From Microvirga terrae (GTDB lineage Bacteria > Pseudomonadota > Alphaproteobacteria > Rhizobiales > Beijerinckiaceae), in contig NZ_CP102845.1 of assembly GCF_013307435.2 (NCBI RefSeq), positions 4,441,001 to 4,505,000 of the forward strand: DNA of 64,000 nt. Reading direction: 5' to 3'. The notes under the pieces were generated by a model. It saw only the letters and a program-made list of their open reading frames with translations, searched no databases and was not told where the DNA came from. A program made the translations under genes and the position numbers. This document shows, piece by piece, positions 38,234-47,152 of this stretch; the stretch's first letter is position 1, and each line of letters opens with the position of its first letter.

Positions 38234-39289
38234 ATGGCGCTGCGTTCCACCGACATCCTCACCCAGACCCCGCAAGGGCTCTACTGCCCCCTCGGCGAGT
38301 TCCACATCGACCCGGTCCGGCCCGTGAAGCGGGCACTGATCACCCACGGCCATTCCGACCATGCCCGCTCGGGGCACCGATCCGTCCTGGCGACCCGGGA
38401 AACCCTGCTCATCATGGCCGTGCGCTACGGGGCGGATTTCGCCGACGCCACGCAGGAGGCCCCCCTGGGCGAGAACCTGCGCGTCGGCGACGTGACCGTC
38501 CGCTTCACCCCGGCCGGCCACGTGCTGGGCTCGGCCCAGATCGCCATCGAGGCGGGCGGGACCCGGGTCGTCGTGTCGGGCGACTACAAGCGGGCGGAGG
38601 ATCCGACCTGCCTGCCCTACGAGGTCGTGCCCTGCGACGTCTTCATCACCGAGGCGACCTTCGGCCTGCCGGTCTTCCGCCATCCGGACACCCGCGCCGA
38701 GGTCCGCAAGCTCCTCGATTCGGCGGCCCTCTTTCCCGAGCGCGCCCACATCGTCGGCGCCTATGCGCTCGGCAAGGCGCAGCGCGTCATGGCGCTGCTG
38801 CGGGAGGAGGGCTACGACCGGCCGATCTACCTGCACGGCGCCATGGAGCGCCTGACCGAGTTCTACAAGTCCGAGGGCATTCCCCTGGGCGAGACCCCGA
38901 AGGTGGTGGCGGCGGAGCGGTCGAAGCTCGCCGGCGCCATCGTGATCTGCCCGCCCTCGGCCATCCAGGACCTGTGGTCCCGCCGCTTTCCCGACCCCGT
39001 CACCTGCTTCGCGTCCGGCTGGATGCGCGTGCGGGCACGGGCGCGGCAGAAGGGCGTGGAACTGCCCCTGGTGATCTCCGACCATTCCGACTGGGACGAT
39101 CTGTGCCGCACGATCCGGGAGACCGGCGCCGGCGAGGTCTGGGTGACCCACGGCCAGGAGGACGCGCTGGTCCATTGGTGCACCACCCACGGCATTCGGG
39201 CCCGTCCCCTCCACATGCTGGGCTACGGCGACGAGGGCGAGGCCGAGGAGGCTCCCGCGGCGGATGCGGGGACGGGAGACGCCGCATGA
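38234..39289 (+). CDS. Ligase-associated DNA exonuclease (metallo-beta-lactamase/beta-CASP fold)
   Basis: A 351-residue nuclease starting at ATG 38234 (MALRSTDIL). Metal-binding ITHGHSDHARSGH at residue 37 (HxHxDH), PAGHVLGSAQ near 97, VVSGDYKRAEDPT near 115, and beta-CASP-type motifs later (ISDHSDWDDL). It belongs to the TIGR04122 family related to SNM1/Artemis nucleases. The stop overlaps the ligase ATG by 4 bases. Longer upstream extensions of this frame run through a repeat and are not coding. Confidence 0.93.
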   Translation: MALRSTDILTQTPQGLYCPLGEFHIDPVRPVKRALITHGHSDHARSGHRSVLATRETLLIMAVRYGADFADATQEAPLGENLRVGDVTVRFTPAGHVLGSAQIAIEAGGTRVVVSGDYKRAEDPTCLPYEVVPCDVFITEATFGLPVFRHPDTRAEVRKLLDSAALFPERAHIVGAYALGKAQRVMALLREEGYDRPIYLHGAMERLTEFYKSEGIPLGETPKVVAAERSKLAGAIVICPPSAIQDLWSRRFPDPVTCFASGWMRVRARARQKGVELPLVISDHSDWDDLCRTIRETGAGEVWVTHGQEDALVHWCTTHGIRARPLHMLGYGDEGEAEEAPAADAGTGDAA

Positions 39290-41022
39290 ACCGCTTCGCC
39301 GCCCTCCTCGACCGCCTCGGCTACGAGCCGCGCCGCAACGCCAAGCTGAGGCTCCTGACCGACTATTTCCGCCACACTCCGGACCCCGACCGCGGCTATG
39401 CGCTCGCGGCCATGACCGGGGCGCTCATGTTCAAGGAGGCCAAGCCTGCCCTGATCCGCGGCCTCGTGGAGGAGCGCACCGATCCGGAGCTCTTCCGCAT
39501 GTCCTACCACTACGTGGGCGATCTGGCCGAGACAGTCGCGCTGATCTGGCCCTCGCCGGGCCACGAGAGCGTGGCCCCGGCCTCGGACGGCACGCCCGCC
39601 ATCGGCCACAACAACCCGCCGCCCCACGTCCCGACCCTGACCGAGGTCATCGAGACGCTCGCGACCACGAGCAAGAGCGACCTGCCGGCCCGCGTGGCCG
39701 AATGGATGGACGCGCTCGACGAGACCGGGCGCTGGGCGCTGATCAAGCTGATCACCCGGGAGCTGCGCGTCGGCGTCTCGGCGCGGCTCGCCAAGACGGC
39801 AGTCGCCCAGCTCGGGGAGATCGAGCCCGACGAGGTCGAGCTGGTCTGGCACGGGCTCGAGGCGCCCTACGAGGATCTGTTCGCCTGGGTCGAGGGGCGC
39901 GGGCCCAAGCCCGAATCCGGCAATCCCGCACCGTTCCGCCCGTCGATGCTCTCGCACCCCCTTGAGGACGAGGATTTCGGGAAGCTGGATGCGTCCGAGT
40001 TCCTGGCCGAGTGGAAATGGGACGGCATCCGCCTGCAGGCCGCCGCCGGCCACGGCAGCGATGGGCGCCCTGTGAAGCGGATCTATTCCCGCACCGGCGA
40101 GGACGTATCCCGCGCCTTCCCGGACCTGGTGGAGGCCCTGAATTTCGACGGCGCCATCGACGGCGAGCTGCTGATCGTGCGCGAGGGGCGCGTCCAGAGC
40201 TTCAACGTGCTGCAGCAGCGCCTGAACCGGAAGGCCGTGACGCCGAAGCTGATCGCCGAGTTTCCGGCTCATCTGCGGGTCTACGACATCCTGTTCGAGG
40301 GCGAGGAAGACCTGCGCGGCCTCCCCTTCGCCGAGCGGCGCAGGCGCCTGGAGGCGCTCGTCGCCCGCCTCGACGATCCGCGCATCGACCTCTCACCCAT
40401 GGTGCCGTTCACGACCTGGGAGGATCTCGCCGCCGCCCGGGCCGATCCGGCCTCCGTCGGGGCCGGGCCCGACGCGGATGCCATCGAGGGCTGCATGGTG
40501 AAGCGGGCGAACAGCCCCTATCTCCCCGGCCGCCCCAGGGGCTACTGGTACAAGTGGAAGCGCGATCCCTATCTGGTCGACGCGGTCATGATGTACGGCC
40601 AGCGCGGCCACGGGAAGCGCTCGTCGTTCTATTCCGACTACACTTTCGGCGTCTGGCGCGAGGGCCCGGACGGCGAGGAGCTGGTGCCTGTCGGCAAGGC
40701 CTATCACGGCTTCACCGACGAGGAGCTGGTGAAGCTCGACCGCTATGTCCGCAACCACACGGTCAACCGCTTCGGGCCCGTGCGGGAGGTAGAATACGGC
40801 AAGGACCGGGGGCTCGTGCTGGAAGTGGCCTTCGAGGGACTCCAGCGCTCAACCAGGCACAAGTCTGGGGTGGCCATGCGGTTTCCCCGCATCAACCGCA
40901 TCCGCTGGGACAAGCCCGCCGCGGAGGCCGACCGGATCGAGACCCTGGAGAAGATCCTCGAACGGGGCGAGGAGGAGGTCTATCCCCTCCAGGACAAGGC
41001 AGCGAAGAGGCAGAAGGGATGA
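39286..41022 (+). CDS. ATP-dependent DNA ligase (ligase-associated damage response type)
   Basis: A 578-residue ligase, start ATG 39286 (MNRFAALLDRLGYEPRR). An N-terminal DNA-binding domain (1-210), adenylation domain with the nucleophilic Lys in EWKWDGIRLQ near residue 244, EGCMVKR near 405, WYKWKRD near 425, and a C-terminal OB fold (VLEVAFEGLQRSTRHKSG). This is the PP_1105-type ligase family (TIGR04120), which acts with the exonuclease, helicase and PdeM. Translationally coupled both upstream and downstream. Confidence 0.95.
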   Translation: MNRFAALLDRLGYEPRRNAKLRLLTDYFRHTPDPDRGYALAAMTGALMFKEAKPALIRGLVEERTDPELFRMSYHYVGDLAETVALIWPSPGHESVAPASDGTPAIGHNNPPPHVPTLTEVIETLATTSKSDLPARVAEWMDALDETGRWALIKLITRELRVGVSARLAKTAVAQLGEIEPDEVELVWHGLEAPYEDLFAWVEGRGPKPESGNPAPFRPSMLSHPLEDEDFGKLDASEFLAEWKWDGIRLQAAAGHGSDGRPVKRIYSRTGEDVSRAFPDLVEALNFDGAIDGELLIVREGRVQSFNVLQQRLNRKAVTPKLIAEFPAHLRVYDILFEGEEDLRGLPFAERRRRLEALVARLDDPRIDLSPMVPFTTWEDLAAARADPASVGAGPDADAIEGCMVKRANSPYLPGRPRGYWYKWKRDPYLVDAVMMYGQRGHGKRSSFYSDYTFGVWREGPDGEELVPVGKAYHGFTDEELVKLDRYVRNHTVNRFGPVREVEYGKDRGLVLEVAFEGLQRSTRHKSGVAMRFPRINRIRWDKPAAEADRIETLEKILERGEEEVYPLQDKAAKRQKG

Positions 41023-41468
41023 GGATCGAGACCCTGTCGGAAGGCGAGATCACGCGCCAGGCCAGCGGACGGCTCGGCGTCGACACCCGGGGCCAGGGCT
41101 TCACCGAGGTCACGGACGCGGTGGCGCGCTGGGTGGCCGGAACGGGGATCCGGCACGGCCTTCTGACCGTCTTCTGCCGGCACACCTCGGCCTCGCTCCT
41201 GATCCAGGAGAACGCCGACCCGGACGTCCGCCGGGATCTGCTGACCGCCTTCGATCGCCTGGCCCCACGGAACGCCGGCTATGTCCACGCGGCCGAGGGC
41301 CCGGACGACATGCCGGCCCATATCCGGACCCTGCTGTCCGGAATCTCCTTGAGCATTCCCGTGGCGGAGGGCCGGCCGGCCCTGGGAACCTGGCAGGGAA
41401 TTTACCTTGCGGAGCATCGGGACCGGCCGCATCGCCGCGACCTGATCTTCCATCTCATCGGGGCATAA
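41019..41468 (+). CDS. YjbQ family protein (UPF0047)
   Basis: A 149-residue protein whose ATG (41019) overlaps the ligase stop by 4 bases. Family signature: FCRHTSASLLIQENADPDVRRDL near residue 50, PVAEGRPALGTWQGIYLAEHRD near 110. YjbQ homologues have weak thiamin-phosphate synthase activity; the true role is unknown. Coupling to the ligase suggests expression with the repair operon. Confidence 0.9.
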   Translation: MRIETLSEGEITRQASGRLGVDTRGQGFTEVTDAVARWVAGTGIRHGLLTVFCRHTSASLLIQENADPDVRRDLLTAFDRLAPRNAGYVHAAEGPDDMPAHIRTLLSGISLSIPVAEGRPALGTWQGIYLAEHRDRPHRRDLIFHLIGA

Positions 41469-41595
41469 TCCACATGATGACATGGGAAGCCTCCGTACTT
41501 TCCCTTAGATTAGCAAAGGTCGTCGATTGCCAGCTTGCCATTTCATCGGGGATGCGGCTAAGGCTCAAGCAAGCGTCTCGTGGGAGAAGGCACAC

Positions 41596-42267
41596 GTGCA
41601 AAATCAAACCACCACGATCATCATTGCCGATGACCATCCCTTGTTCCGCGGGGCATTGAGGCAGGCGGTCGCGTCCAGCATGCCGCAGGCCCGGGTGGTC
41701 GAGGCGAGCGGCATGGACGACCTGAACGCCACCCTGACCCAGGAGCGGGACGTCGACCTGATCCTGCTCGACCTGACGATGCCGGGCGTGCAGGGCTTCT
41801 CCGGGCTGATGTCGCTGCGCGCGCAATATCCGGAACTGCCCGTCGTGATCGTGTCCGCGACGGAGGAGCCCACCGTGATCCGCCGTGCCATGGATTTCGG
41901 CGCCTCCGGGTTCATCCCGAAGTCGATCGACACCGACCTCATCGGCGGCGCCATCCAGGCGGTGCTGGCCGGCGACACCTGGACCCCGCCGGACGTGGAC
42001 CTCTCGGCCTCCGAGGATGCGGAGACGGCGGATCTCGTCCGCCGCCTCGGCACCTTGACCCCGCAGCAGGTCCGTGTCCTGACCATGTTGTCGGAGGGAC
42101 TGCTGAACAAGCAGATCGCCTACGAGCTCGGCGTCTCGGAAGCGACCGTGAAGGCGCATGTCTCGGCGATCCTCGACAAGCTCGGCGTCGACAGCCGCAC
42201 CCAGGCGGTCATCGCCGCGTCGAAGATCGGCGTGACCCAGCGGCCCTCCCCGGCCGGGGCGGATTAA
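41596..42267 (+). CDS. LuxR-family response regulator (CrbR-like)
   Basis: A 223-residue NarL/FixJ regulator. I choose GTG 41596 (protein V/M-QNQTTTIIIADDHPLF), 5 bases after GAGAAGG; the extension to 41527 is probably untranslated. Receiver domain residues 7-125: acidic ADDHP, phospho-acceptor in LILLDLTMPG near 59, SATEEPT, Lys in GFIPKS near 108. HTH_LuxR at about 155-215 (LTPQQVRVLTMLSEGLLNKQIAYELGVSEATVKAHV). It strongly resembles CrbR/AgmR-type regulators that pair with symporter-type kinases. Confidence 0.92.
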   Translation: MQNQTTTIIIADDHPLFRGALRQAVASSMPQARVVEASGMDDLNATLTQERDVDLILLDLTMPGVQGFSGLMSLRAQYPELPVVIVSATEEPTVIRRAMDFGASGFIPKSIDTDLIGGAIQAVLAGDTWTPPDVDLSASEDAETADLVRRLGTLTPQQVRVLTMLSEGLLNKQIAYELGVSEATVKAHVSAILDKLGVDSRTQAVIAASKIGVTQRPSPAGAD

Positions 42268-43232
42268 AGCCCCTCGATGAACCCGTCGATCCGCGACAGC
42301 GCCTGTTCCGACAGGCCGCTGTCGAAGCGGATAAAGACGTGGCAGCCGCCCGACCAGAGGGCGAGGTCCGTCCGGTTGCCGGCGGCCGCCCAGCGGGACG
42401 CCATGAACAGGCTGTCGTCGAGGAGCATGTCCTGGGTGCCGACCGAGAACAGGGCCGGCGGCAATCCGCTCAGATCGGCATAAAGCGGCGAGATGTCGGG
42501 ATCCCGCCGGTCGGGCGCCTGTCCGCAGAAATTGTCCGCGAAGACCCTCACGTCGTTGGTGTTGAGGATCAGCCGCTCAGCTCCCCACTGGCGAACGCTG
42601 GGCGTGAGAGAGAGATCGTAGCACCCGGCGAACAGGTTGGCGCCCCGGAAGGGCGTCAGGCCGTGCCGGTCCCGCAAGCGCAGGATCGTCACGGCGGAAA
42701 GATGCGCGCCGGCCGACTCGCCGCCGATGAACAGGCGCGTGGTGCCGAACCGGCCCTCCATCCCCCGGAGAAGCCAAAGGGCGGCCGCCTCGCAATCGTC
42801 GGGTGCCGCCGGATACGGATCCTCGGGGGCAAGTCGGTACTCCACCGAGACGACGGTCAGCCCGCAGCGTTCCGCCAGACGGTCGAGCCAGGGGTCCTGC
42901 TCGTCGGCCGTGCCCCAGGTCCAGCCGCCGCCGTGGATGTGCAGATAGACGCCGCGGGGGTTGTCCGGGGCGATGATGCGCAAAGGGATGGGGCCCGCCG
43001 GGCCATCGATGGCAATGGTCCGGGCCCGGCTGCTCGACGGCATCTGGGGGAACGGTCCCAGGCCCTGGCGGCGCCGCTCCCGGACCAGAGCGGGAGGCAC
43101 CGACATCGGATCGGGCAGAGCCGCGAGCTTCGCCACGATCTCGGCGTTCTGGCCGCGGATCTCGTCGCTGATGGCGGAGGGGTCGAAAACGGCAGGATCG
43201 ATCATGCGAAGCTCGGATTGGGTTGCGTTCAT
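42264..43232 (-). CDS. Alpha/beta hydrolase of the hormone-sensitive lipase family
   Basis: A 322-residue esterase. Oxyanion motif YLHIHGGGWTWG near residue 95, nucleophile elbow GGESAGAHLS near 168, acid Asp around SVGTQDMLLDD near 262 and His near SGGCHVFIRF at 302. ATG 43232 follows AAGGG. Convergent with, and overlapping by 4 bases, the response regulator stop. Confidence 0.92.
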   Translation of the reverse strand: MNATQSELRMIDPAVFDPSAISDEIRGQNAEIVAKLAALPDPMSVPPALVRERRRQGLGPFPQMPSSSRARTIAIDGPAGPIPLRIIAPDNPRGVYLHIHGGGWTWGTADEQDPWLDRLAERCGLTVVSVEYRLAPEDPYPAAPDDCEAAALWLLRGMEGRFGTTRLFIGGESAGAHLSAVTILRLRDRHGLTPFRGANLFAGCYDLSLTPSVRQWGAERLILNTNDVRVFADNFCGQAPDRRDPDISPLYADLSGLPPALFSVGTQDMLLDDSLFMASRWAAAGNRTDLALWSGGCHVFIRFDSGLSEQALSRIDGFIEGL

Positions 43233-43300
43233 CGCCGGCCCTTGCGATGAAGCACACGCAACGCACCAGGTCCAGTTACGCTTTCTGACGAGATGAGGAC

Positions 43301-43564
43301 ATGTCCAACCTGAACCGCTTTCTCGGCGGCTCCCCCGGCTCCGTGCTGGTGAAGCTGATCTTCCTGTCTCTTCTGGTCGGCGCCTTCCTGGCGTTCCTCG
43401 ACATCACGCCCTTCGGGCTGATCGAGGGCCTGTTCAACTGGATCAGCTCCGTCCTCGACCTGAGCCTCGGGACGGTGGAAGAGGTGGGCCTCTGGGTCCT
43501 CTACGGGGCGATCATCGTCGTGCCGCTCTGGCTCATTTCGCGCCTGTTCAGCAGCCGGCGCTGA
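43301..43564 (+). CDS. Small integral membrane protein (DUF6460-like)
   Basis: An 87-residue protein with two hydrophobic helices (VLVKLIFLSLLVGAFLAFLDI and VGLWVLYGAIIVVPLWLISRL). The arrangement and the N-terminal MSNLNRFLGGSPGSVL match a conserved Rhizobiales small membrane protein family (DUF6460). Function unknown. It is 17 bases upstream of the MATE gene. Confidence 0.82.
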   Translation: MSNLNRFLGGSPGSVLVKLIFLSLLVGAFLAFLDITPFGLIEGLFNWISSVLDLSLGTVEEVGLWVLYGAIIVVPLWLISRLFSSRR

Positions 43565-43581
43565 GGTTTCCGAGGCCCATC

Positions 43582-44925
43582 ATGGACGGATCAGCGCCCG
43601 CCCGGCGCCTGGACATCTCCCATCGCCGCATCCTGGCGCTCGCGCTGCCGATGACCCTGTCGCACGTGACGACGCCTCTGCTGGGGCTCGTCGACGCGAC
43701 GGTGATCGGGCGCCTCGGCGAGGCGCATCTGCTCGGAGCGGTGGCGCTCGGCGCCGTGATCTTCGACTTCGTGTTCTGGAGCTTCGGTTCGCTGCGCATG
43801 GCGACGGCGGGTCTGACCGCCCAGGCGACCGGCGCCGGCAACCGGCACGAGGTCGACCTGACGCTCGCCCGGGCCTTCCTGGTCGCCGGGGTGACGGGCC
43901 TCCTGCTGATCCTGCTGCAATGGCCGATCGCGTCCGTCGCCTTTTCCATGGCGGGCGCGAGCCAGGCCGTGACCGAGGCCCTCTCGACCTACTTCTTCAT
44001 CCGGATCTGGTCCGCACCATTCACCCTGGCGAACTACGTGATCCTCGGATCGACCCTGGGGCGCGGCCGGACGGATCTCGGCCTGCTGCTGCAGGTCGCG
44101 ATCAATGTCGCCAACATCGTGTTCACCATGACCCTGGTCCTCGGCTTCGGTCTCGGCATCGCGGGCGCGGCCGTCGGCACCGCGCTGGCCGAGGTGCTGG
44201 GTGCGGGCCTCGGCGTCGTGGTCCTGCGCCGTCTCGGCTCCAACCCGCTCGCCGTCACATGGCACGAGGTCCTGAACCGTGCGGCGATGCTGCAGACGCT
44301 CGCCATGAACCGGGACATCATGATCCGCAACGTGGCTCTGATCCTCGCATTCTCGATCTTCAGCGCGCTCGGAGCGCGCTCGGGCGACGTCACGCTCGCG
44401 GCGAATGCGGTGCTCTACAACATGTTCCTGATCGGCGGCTATTTCCTCGACGGGTTCGCCACCGCGGCCGAGACCCTGTGCGGCCAGAGCATCGGTGCCC
44501 GCGACGAGGTCAGCTTCCGGCGCGCCATCCGGTTGAGCCTCGGATGGAGCCTCGGCTTCGGCCTTGCCGTCTCGGGGATCTTCCTGGCCGGCGGCGGGTT
44601 CTTCATCGACTTCGTGTCGACGAATCCGGACGTGCGCTCCTACGCGCGGGATTATCTGGTTTTTGCCGCCCTGACCCCGCTCTTCGGCGCCGCCGCCTTC
44701 GCGTTCGACGGCATCTACACGGGCGCGACCTGGACCCGGTCCATGCGCGACCTGATGGTGATCGCGTTCGCGATCTACGGGGTCATTCTTCTGGCTGCGG
44801 GCAGCCTCGGGAACACGGCGCTCTGGATCGCTCTCCTGGCGTTCCTGAGCGCGCGAGGGCTCGGTCAGTTCGTTCTCTATCCGCGGCTGGCGAAGAAGAC
44901 CTTCGCCAGCCTGTCTCGAACATAG
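43582..44925 (+). CDS. MATE family efflux transporter (DinF-like)
   Basis: A 447-residue inner-membrane transporter with about 12 helices in two MatE domains. N-terminal ILALALPMTLSHVTTPLLGLVDATVIGRLG is typical of the DinF branch; second-half counterpart around MNRDIMIRNVALILAFSIFS near residue 237. Exports cationic compounds by Na+ or H+ exchange. No LexA box was seen upstream, although dinF is SOS-controlled in E. coli. Confidence 0.93.
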   Translation: MDGSAPARRLDISHRRILALALPMTLSHVTTPLLGLVDATVIGRLGEAHLLGAVALGAVIFDFVFWSFGSLRMATAGLTAQATGAGNRHEVDLTLARAFLVAGVTGLLLILLQWPIASVAFSMAGASQAVTEALSTYFFIRIWSAPFTLANYVILGSTLGRGRTDLGLLLQVAINVANIVFTMTLVLGFGLGIAGAAVGTALAEVLGAGLGVVVLRRLGSNPLAVTWHEVLNRAAMLQTLAMNRDIMIRNVALILAFSIFSALGARSGDVTLAANAVLYNMFLIGGYFLDGFATAAETLCGQSIGARDEVSFRRAIRLSLGWSLGFGLAVSGIFLAGGGFFIDFVSTNPDVRSYARDYLVFAALTPLFGAAAFAFDGIYTGATWTRSMRDLMVIAFAIYGVILLAAGSLGNTALWIALLAFLSARGLGQFVLYPRLAKKTFASLSRT

Positions 44926-44931
44926 GACGTC

Positions 44932-46017
44932 CTAGATGCGGCCTTGTGCGATCGCCGATGCATCCCGTCCGAGAGCCAGAGCCAGCGACGTCTTCTCACG
45001 TTCAAGGGTCTGCAGCAGCCCCCGCTTGATGTCGCCGATGAGACCGGGCCCCTTGTACACCATGGCCGAGTAGAGCTGCATCAGGCTCGCTCCCGCGCGG
45101 ATCTTGGCCCAGGCTGCATCGGCGGAGTCGACCCCGCCGACGCCGATGAGCGGAAGCCTGCGCTCCACGCGCAGATACGTCTCGGCGAGGATCTTCGTGG
45201 ACGGCACGAACAAGGGCTTGCCCGACAGGCCGCCCGTCTCCGAGGCGAGCGCCTTGTCCTGCAGGCTGTCGGGCCGGGCAACCGTGGTGTTGGAGACGGT
45301 CAGTCCGTCGATGCCGCGCTTGAGCGCGGTGGCGACGATCGCGTCGAGCGTGTCGAGAGAAATATCGGGGGCGATTTTCAGCAGAATGGTCGTCTTGCGG
45401 CGGCCCTGATCCGCCCTGTCGCGGGCGTCCATGCTGCGGGCCAGAAGATCGTCCAGGAACGCCTCGCCCTGCAGATCTCGCAGGCCCGGGGTGTTCGGCG
45501 AGGAGACGTTGATCGTCAGAAAATCGGCCAGCCCGCAGAGACGCTCGATGCACAGGACATAATCGGCGATCCGGTCGGCGGAATCCTTGTTGGCCCCGAT
45601 ATTGACGCCGACGATCCCCGGGCGCCCACGCCGGCTGGCGAGCCGCCCGCGGGCCGCATCGAGCCCATCGCTGTTGAGGCCGAACCGGTTGATGACGGCT
45701 TCGTCGCGGGTCAGTCGGAAAACCCGCGGCCGCGGGTTGCCCTCCTGCGGCTTCGGCACCACACCGCCGAGTTCGACGAACCCGAAGCCGAGGCCGAGGA
45801 GCTGGTCGGGCACTTCGCATTGCTTGTCGAAGCCGGCCGCAAGCCCGACCGGATTGGGAAAATGCCGGCCGAACACATCGACGGCGAGACGTGAATCGTC
45901 GGCAGGAGCCGGTGAGGCAGGCAACAGCGACAGTCCCCGGATCGTCAGCTGATGCGCCGTCTCGGCGTCCAGGGCGTGGAGAGCGGGTCTGGCCAGGGAA
46001 AAGAGCGTGCCGATCAT
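44932..46017 (-). CDS. pyrD: Dihydroorotate dehydrogenase (quinone), class 2
   Basis: A 361-residue membrane-associated flavoenzyme of pyrimidine biosynthesis. Start ATG 46017 ([23 protein letters not shown]), overlapping the DUF952 stop. N-terminal amphipathic helix for membrane and quinone binding, [10 protein letters not shown] near 63, NRFGLNSDG near 110, catalytic Ser in [13 protein letters not shown] near 172, FMN motif [18 protein letters not shown] near 305. Confidence 0.97.
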   Translation of the reverse strand: MIGTLFSLARPALHALDAETAHQLTIRGLSLLPASPAPADDSRLAVDVFGRHFPNPVGLAAGFDKQCEVPDQLLGLGFGFVELGGVVPKPQEGNPRPRVFRLTRDEAVINRFGLNSDGLDAARGRLASRRGRPGIVGVNIGANKDSADRIADYVLCIERLCGLADFLTINVSSPNTPGLRDLQGEAFLDDLLARSMDARDRADQGRRKTTILLKIAPDISLDTLDAIVATALKRGIDGLTVSNTTVARPDSLQDKALASETGGLSGKPLFVPSTKILAETYLRVERRLPLIGVGGVDSADAAWAKIRAGASLMQLYSAMVYKGPGLIGDIKRGLLQTLEREKTSLALALGRDASAIAQGRI

Positions 46018-46358
46018 TGCGAAAGATCCGGAAAGACATGCCGGCCATCCTGGCCGAGGGGTAACGGCTTCACCCATCGGACGGCGGAGAGGGGCAGCGC
46101 GGCATAGAGGTGCGGAAACAGGTCCCCTCCCCGGGAAGGCTCATAACGGAGAGCCTCGCCCAGCGAATCGGCCTCGACGGCGATCAGCAGTAGATCGTTC
46201 TGCCCGGCAAAGTGCCTTTTCGCAGTTTCATAGGCCTGATTTGCTGTTGAAAAATGGATGTACCCATCTTGGATATCGACAGGCGCCCCTTCGAAGGATC
46301 CGGCCTTTTCGGCCTCCCGCCAAAGCAAAGCAGGGCAAATTTTAAAAATAATGGTCAT
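46014..46358 (-). CDS. DUF952 domain-containing protein
   Basis: A 114-residue cytosolic protein of the DUF952 family ([55 protein letters not shown]). Usually a single small domain of unknown, possibly ADP-ribosyl-related, function. Its stop overlaps pyrD's start by 4 bases, a common arrangement in this order. Confidence 0.9.
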   Translation of the reverse strand: MTIIFKICPALLWREAEKAGSFEGAPVDIQDGYIHFSTANQAYETAKRHFAGQNDLLLIAVEADSLGEALRYEPSRGGDLFPHLYAALPLSAVRWVKPLPLGQDGRHVFPDLSQ

Positions 46359-46400
46359 GAAGTCTTGAGTATCCGCACGTCACATCAGGAGCAACCCAAA

Positions 46401-46440
46401 TTAGACATATTGTCTCAATAGACTGCTGGCAGTTGTCTAA
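46401..46440. promoter_or_regulatory. Operator cluster upstream of the S24-like repressor
   Basis: AT-rich region with repeated AGACA/TGTCT half-sites: AGACATATTGTCT (46403-46415, perfect dyad with 3-base spacer), AGAC at 46420 and TGTCTAA at 46434-46440, the outer pair TTAGACA/TGTCTAA forming a larger dyad. It lies about 75-110 bases upstream of the repressor ATG and 45-80 upstream of the DUF952 gene, suiting autoregulation and control of the DUF952-pyrD pair. Confidence 0.5.
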
Positions 46441-46512
46441 GTTTTCGGTCACATTTAATTCCTAGTTATAGGTTCGCTTTCACTGATTTCGCTCCTTGCG
46501 AAGGTTAGTACA

Positions 46513-47145
46513 ATGTTATCTCACGAGCGCGTCTGGGCTGCTATCGATGCATTGGCATCACGTCATGGCATGACCGCTTCAGGACTGGCTCGCAAGGCCG
46601 GTCTCGACGCGACCAGCTTCAACAAGTCGAAGCGCGTGAGTCCCGAGGGCCGGGAACGATGGCCTTCCACGGAGTCGATCTCGAAAATCCTGAAAGCCAC
46701 AGGCGCGACCCTGGAGGATTTCCTCCGCCTCGTCGAGCCTTCGGGCTCGCTGCGCCGTTCCATGATCCCGCTGATCGGCATGGAAGAAGCGGTCACCGGC
46801 AAGGTGTTCAACGACGAGGGCATGCCCAACGAAGGCCCGGGCTGGGACGAGATCGAGTTTCCCGATTTCGGGCAGGAAAAGGTCTTCGCGCTCGAGGTCA
46901 CGGGTGACGCCCTGGCTCCGCTCTATCGCGACGGGGACGTTCTCATCGTGTCGCCGACGGCCAGCACCCGCAAGGGCGACCGGGTCGTCGTGTGCACGAC
47001 CTCCGGGGCGATCCTGGCCAAGGAGCTCAAGCGCCGCTCGGCCAAGACCCTGGAGATGACGTCTCTTGCGAAGGACCAGGAAGACCAGGTGATCCCCGCC
47101 GAAGAGGTCTCCTGGTCGGCCCGGATCATGTGGGCCCGGCAATAG
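46513..47145 (+). CDS. XRE-type regulator with S24 (LexA-like) peptidase fold, nucleophile replaced
   Basis: A 210-residue protein: helix-turn-helix at residues 5-75 (MTASGLARKAGLDATSFNKSKR) and S24 domain at about 90-205. The usual nucleophile motif GDSM reads GDALAP here near residue 136, so the catalytic Ser is an Ala; the Lys of the dyad seems present in AILAKELKRR. Autocleavage is therefore unlikely and the protein is probably a stable repressor or relies on another signal. Confidence 0.85.
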   Translation: MLSHERVWAAIDALASRHGMTASGLARKAGLDATSFNKSKRVSPEGRERWPSTESISKILKATGATLEDFLRLVEPSGSLRRSMIPLIGMEEAVTGKVFNDEGMPNEGPGWDEIEFPDFGQEKVFALEVTGDALAPLYRDGDVLIVSPTASTRKGDRVVVCTTSGAILAKELKRRSAKTLEMTSLAKDQEDQVIPAEEVSWSARIMWARQ

Positions 47146-47152
47146 CAGGCGC

